DNA of 64,000 bases from assembly GCF_030814995.1 (NCBI RefSeq), contig NZ_JAUSVX010000013.1, forward strand, positions 1 to 64,000, in the 5' to 3' direction. The stretch comes from Labrys wisconsinensis. Its GTDB lineage: Bacteria > Pseudomonadota > Alphaproteobacteria > Rhizobiales > Labraceae. The notes under the pieces are model-generated. The model ran no database searches. It saw nothing but the letters and a program-made list of their open reading frames with translations, and had not been told where the DNA came from. The translations under genes were made by a program, and so were the position numbers. Positions 62,180-64,000 of the stretch are shown one piece after another; position 1 is the first letter of the stretch, and every line of letters begins with the position of its first letter.

Positions 62180-63154
62180 TCATCCCTGGCTCCCATTGCT
62201 TGGAGCGTCGCCCGTTTCACCGTCCCATTCCAGGGAGGCACTCCATTCCCCACCTGCCGTCATCGCCACCTTGGGGCGTTCCTTCCAGCGGAGACCCTCT
62301 ATCGCCGATTTCACCCTTCTCAGGGCCGTCGCGGCGACGGGCAGCTGGTCCGGCGGCCGCTCCGCCGCCTGTCTTGGCGTTGAAGCGCTATCGTTCAGCC
62401 GCTCACGCAGCGCACGATGTCGGCGACGGAGGCTTGCGTGTTGACGCCGCAGCCCTTCATGCTGCTCCACAAGATAGTCCAGGCGATCCATGGCGCGACT
62501 ATCTGCAATATCATCGTAATATCCGAAAAATTGCCGGATAATGAATTGCCATGCTGCCGTGTTGCCGTGCCATGTTTCGGTATTATGCTCGATTATATAA
62601 CCACGAGAGTTGCCGACAACCTGCGGCACATGTCCGATATCGGGATTTGTTATGAACAGAAACCGACATTCGGCATCAAAGTAACGCCCGACAACTCCTA
62701 TGATCTCTTCGACATCACGCTCATGGATACGTAGATTGAGGCCTTCGATCTCGCGCGACAGTCCAGATAGATTATTCTGCGTATTTGAAATGATGAATAC
62801 GATATTCTCAACCGAATGCAATAATTTTATTGTCTTTCTCAACAAATATGTGTATTTACTCGATAATATATCTCTGTCTCACTGTTCATGCCAAAAGAAT
62901 AAACCGTGATTACTCCATACAACGCGCTGGTACATGCCAATTTCTTCGGCACGAACTTCAGAAATGTCTCCGGACGAAAACAGGGAGACCACCGCGGAAG
63001 GTGGCGTTATCAGGTTATCGAAGAATGATGATTGCCATTTGAGATCTTGATCATTGAGCGCCGTGGCGATCAACCGGTGATGTCGGCGGATCTGATGGGC
63101 TGTCTGACAAGATACTCCCAAACTCACAACGGCGTTCTTCGCAGAAACGAGCAT
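62180..63154 (-). pseudogene. Putative papain-like cysteine peptidase gene (DUF1796-like) with in-frame TGA
   Basis: From ATG 63154 the frame encodes LVSAKNAVVSLGVSCQTAHQ with the candidate catalytic Cys and WQSSFFDNLITPPSAVVSLF, typical of DUF1796. It stops at TGA (62879-62881, codon 92) and continues in the same frame for 232 codons (KTIKLLHSVENIVFIISNTQ, FDAECRFLFITNPDIGHVPQ, DYLVEQHEGLRRQHASLRRR). One substitution (for example TGG or CGA to TGA) explains the break. A/T-richer codons suggest a foreign origin. The C-terminus has a coiled-coil-like segment and a Pro-rich tail. Confidence 0.65.
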
Positions 63155-63461
63155 TGCGAGGCCCCTGCCCAAGTGCCAGGGACCATACGCCTTTCTTCGT
63201 GAGAACGGCAAGTGACCGAGCACGGTCCAACTGTTTCGGGCGAACCCCACGCGCCGCCTGCGGGGCGGCCTTTCATTGCGGCTCCCCACGGCCGATTTCA
63301 GGCTCCTCGACGCGGCATTCGCGACACGGGCGGAGCTGCATGCCAGCCTCGATGGCGCCACCGGCGCGCCTGGAGAAGCCCGACGCCGGCAACTGCGCCA
63401 TGCCTCGCCGATGCCGTGCAAGGGCGCGGAGCGGTTCACCAAGCAATTCCAGGGAGATAGA
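63155..63461. other. Intergenic region between broken peptidase gene and tRNA-Thr
   Basis: 307 bases. No convincing gene on either strand; short frames are shadows with biased composition. It should contain the promoter of the broken peptidase gene. Confidence 0.4.
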
Positions 63462-63536
63462 TGGTGCTGCCAGACAGGATTGAACTGTCGACCTCTCCAT
63501 TACCAATGGAGTGCTCTACCACTGAGCTACGGCAGC
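63462..63536 (-). tRNA. tRNA-Thr (GGT)
   Basis: On the minus strand: acceptor GCTGCCG/TGGCAGC (one G-U), D arm GCTC/GAGC, anticodon stem CTCCA/TGGAG with loop TTGGTAA (anticodon GGT), T arm GACAG/CTGTC, discriminator A and encoded CCA (63464-63462). 75 nt, complete. Confidence 0.95.
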
Positions 63537-63609
63537 GCCCGCGCGGTTGCGCTTTGCGGGGCCCTAGTGCCACAAGGGGGCGTGCTGTGCAAGCCTATTG
63601 GTGAAGGCG

Positions 63610-63789
63610 ATGCGGGATAAGGCGGACAAGCCGGCCGGCGAGGCCGATGCCCGGGCCGAGCGCCTGGCCAAGGCGCTGCGGGCCAACCTCGCCCGGCGCA
63701 AGGGCCAGGCGCGGGCGCGCGCGGCGGCCCGGCAGGAGCCGGAAGAGGCGCCGGGCGATGCGCAAAAGCCACAAGAACGCGACACCTGA
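63610..63789 (+). CDS. Small basic protein upstream of murA
   Basis: 59 residues, highly charged, mostly helical: ERLAKALRANLARRKGQARA near the middle, acidic/polar C-terminus EEAPGDAQKPQERD. Small proteins with a RLAxALRxNLxRRKxQ core are often found just before murA in Hyphomicrobiales. In-frame GTG at 63601 is an alternative start. Function unknown. Confidence 0.6.
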   Translation: MRDKADKPAGEADARAERLAKALRANLARRKGQARARAAARQEPEEAPGDAQKPQERDT

Positions 63790-63942
63790 GGCCGGTCGCG
63801 GCTTCGCCCTTGTCCGGCCTTTGTGCTTCATTTACTCGGAAGGGTTAACCGTGTTGCAGCGTAGCCTGCCGCCCCGCCCCTCGCCGCCCCTTCCCCCGGA
63901 CGGTTGCGTCGCCGGGCGGGCCGTTCCCGTGAAGGATGTCCA

Positions 63943-64000
63943 ATGGACCGTATCAAGATCGTCGGCGGCGCGCCGCTCAACGGCGTGATCCCGATCTCCG
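63943..64000 (+). CDS. murA: MurA, UDP-N-acetylglucosamine 1-carboxyvinyltransferase (5' end only)
   Basis: The first 19 residues, MDRIKIVGGAPLNGVIPIS, are the conserved MurA start (canonical DKxxIxGGxxLxGxVxISGAKN). MurA transfers enolpyruvate from PEP to UDP-GlcNAc, the first committed step of peptidoglycan synthesis. GAAGGA lies six bases before the ATG. The gene runs off the window. Confidence 0.9.
   Translation, partial: MDRIKIVGGAPLNGVIPIS

Overview
The window is chromosomal DNA of a high-GC alphaproteobacterium, most likely of the order Hyphomicrobiales (Rhizobiales). The evidence is the very high GC with strong third-position G/C, a PdhS/PleC-type PAS histidine kinase, two phasin genes, and a tRNA-His that lacks the extra 5' G and carries A73, a peculiarity of one alphaproteobacterial group. 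Genus cannot be fixed from sequence alone. The first ~112 bases are a poly-C/poly-G tract that looks like a contig-end artefact.

Layout. 0.2-2.1 kb: maf, yacG and an Ldh2-type dehydrogenase. 2.9-12.2 kb: a putrescine region (PuuB-like oxidase, PuuA-like ligase, PotGHI-type ABC transporter without a binding protein), interleaved with a beta-carbonic anhydrase, a GNAT-like protein and a DJ-1/PfpI protein. 12.2-19.3 kb: AsmA protein, acetoacetyl-CoA synthetase, a HigBA-type toxin-antitoxin pair, a glutamine amidotransferase and an ADP-ribosylglycohydrolase fused to a degenerate phosphatase domain. 19.5-26.6 kb: glyoxylate metabolism (glcDEF, a divergent folD, malate synthase). 26.7-31.9 kb: a 1300-residue PAS kinase and two phasins. 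32.0-37.1 kb: tRNA-His followed by an A/T-richer, decaying island (broken brnT with intact brnA, a parA-like gene with an in-frame amber codon, small secreted and membrane proteins). Its far edge appears to have cut the small gene coupled to rtcB.

37.2-61.8 kb is a long catabolic region with a recurring phosphorus theme. A LysR regulator diverges from an ABC ATPase, a deleted permease pair, a binding protein, a DddP-like M24 protein and a phosphonopyruvate hydrolase. It is followed by DeoR-PhnM facing a complete peptide-type ABC transporter and an NPP/phosphonoacetate-hydrolase-type phosphohydrolase. A second DeoR faces a second binding protein, a metallophosphoesterase and 3-methylaspartate ammonia-lyase. 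The DeoR/binding-protein pair is therefore present twice in the same divergent layout. I infer uptake and breakdown of phosphonate or phosphodiester compounds, possibly phosphonoalanine-containing; the substrate is unknown.

61.8-64.0 kb: intergenic repeats, a papain-like-peptidase gene broken by one in-frame TGA, tRNA-Thr, a small basic protein and the start of murA.

Non-coding structure is unusually rich: a ~228-nt nested inverted repeat (6.3 kb), two copies of a 101-bp three-hairpin element placed identically behind two genes (8.2 and 61.9 kb), a perfect 36-bp inverted repeat (62.0 kb), a 27-bp hairpin tandem repeat inside an ABC ATPase gene (51.8 kb) and a 33-bp palindrome between the phasins.
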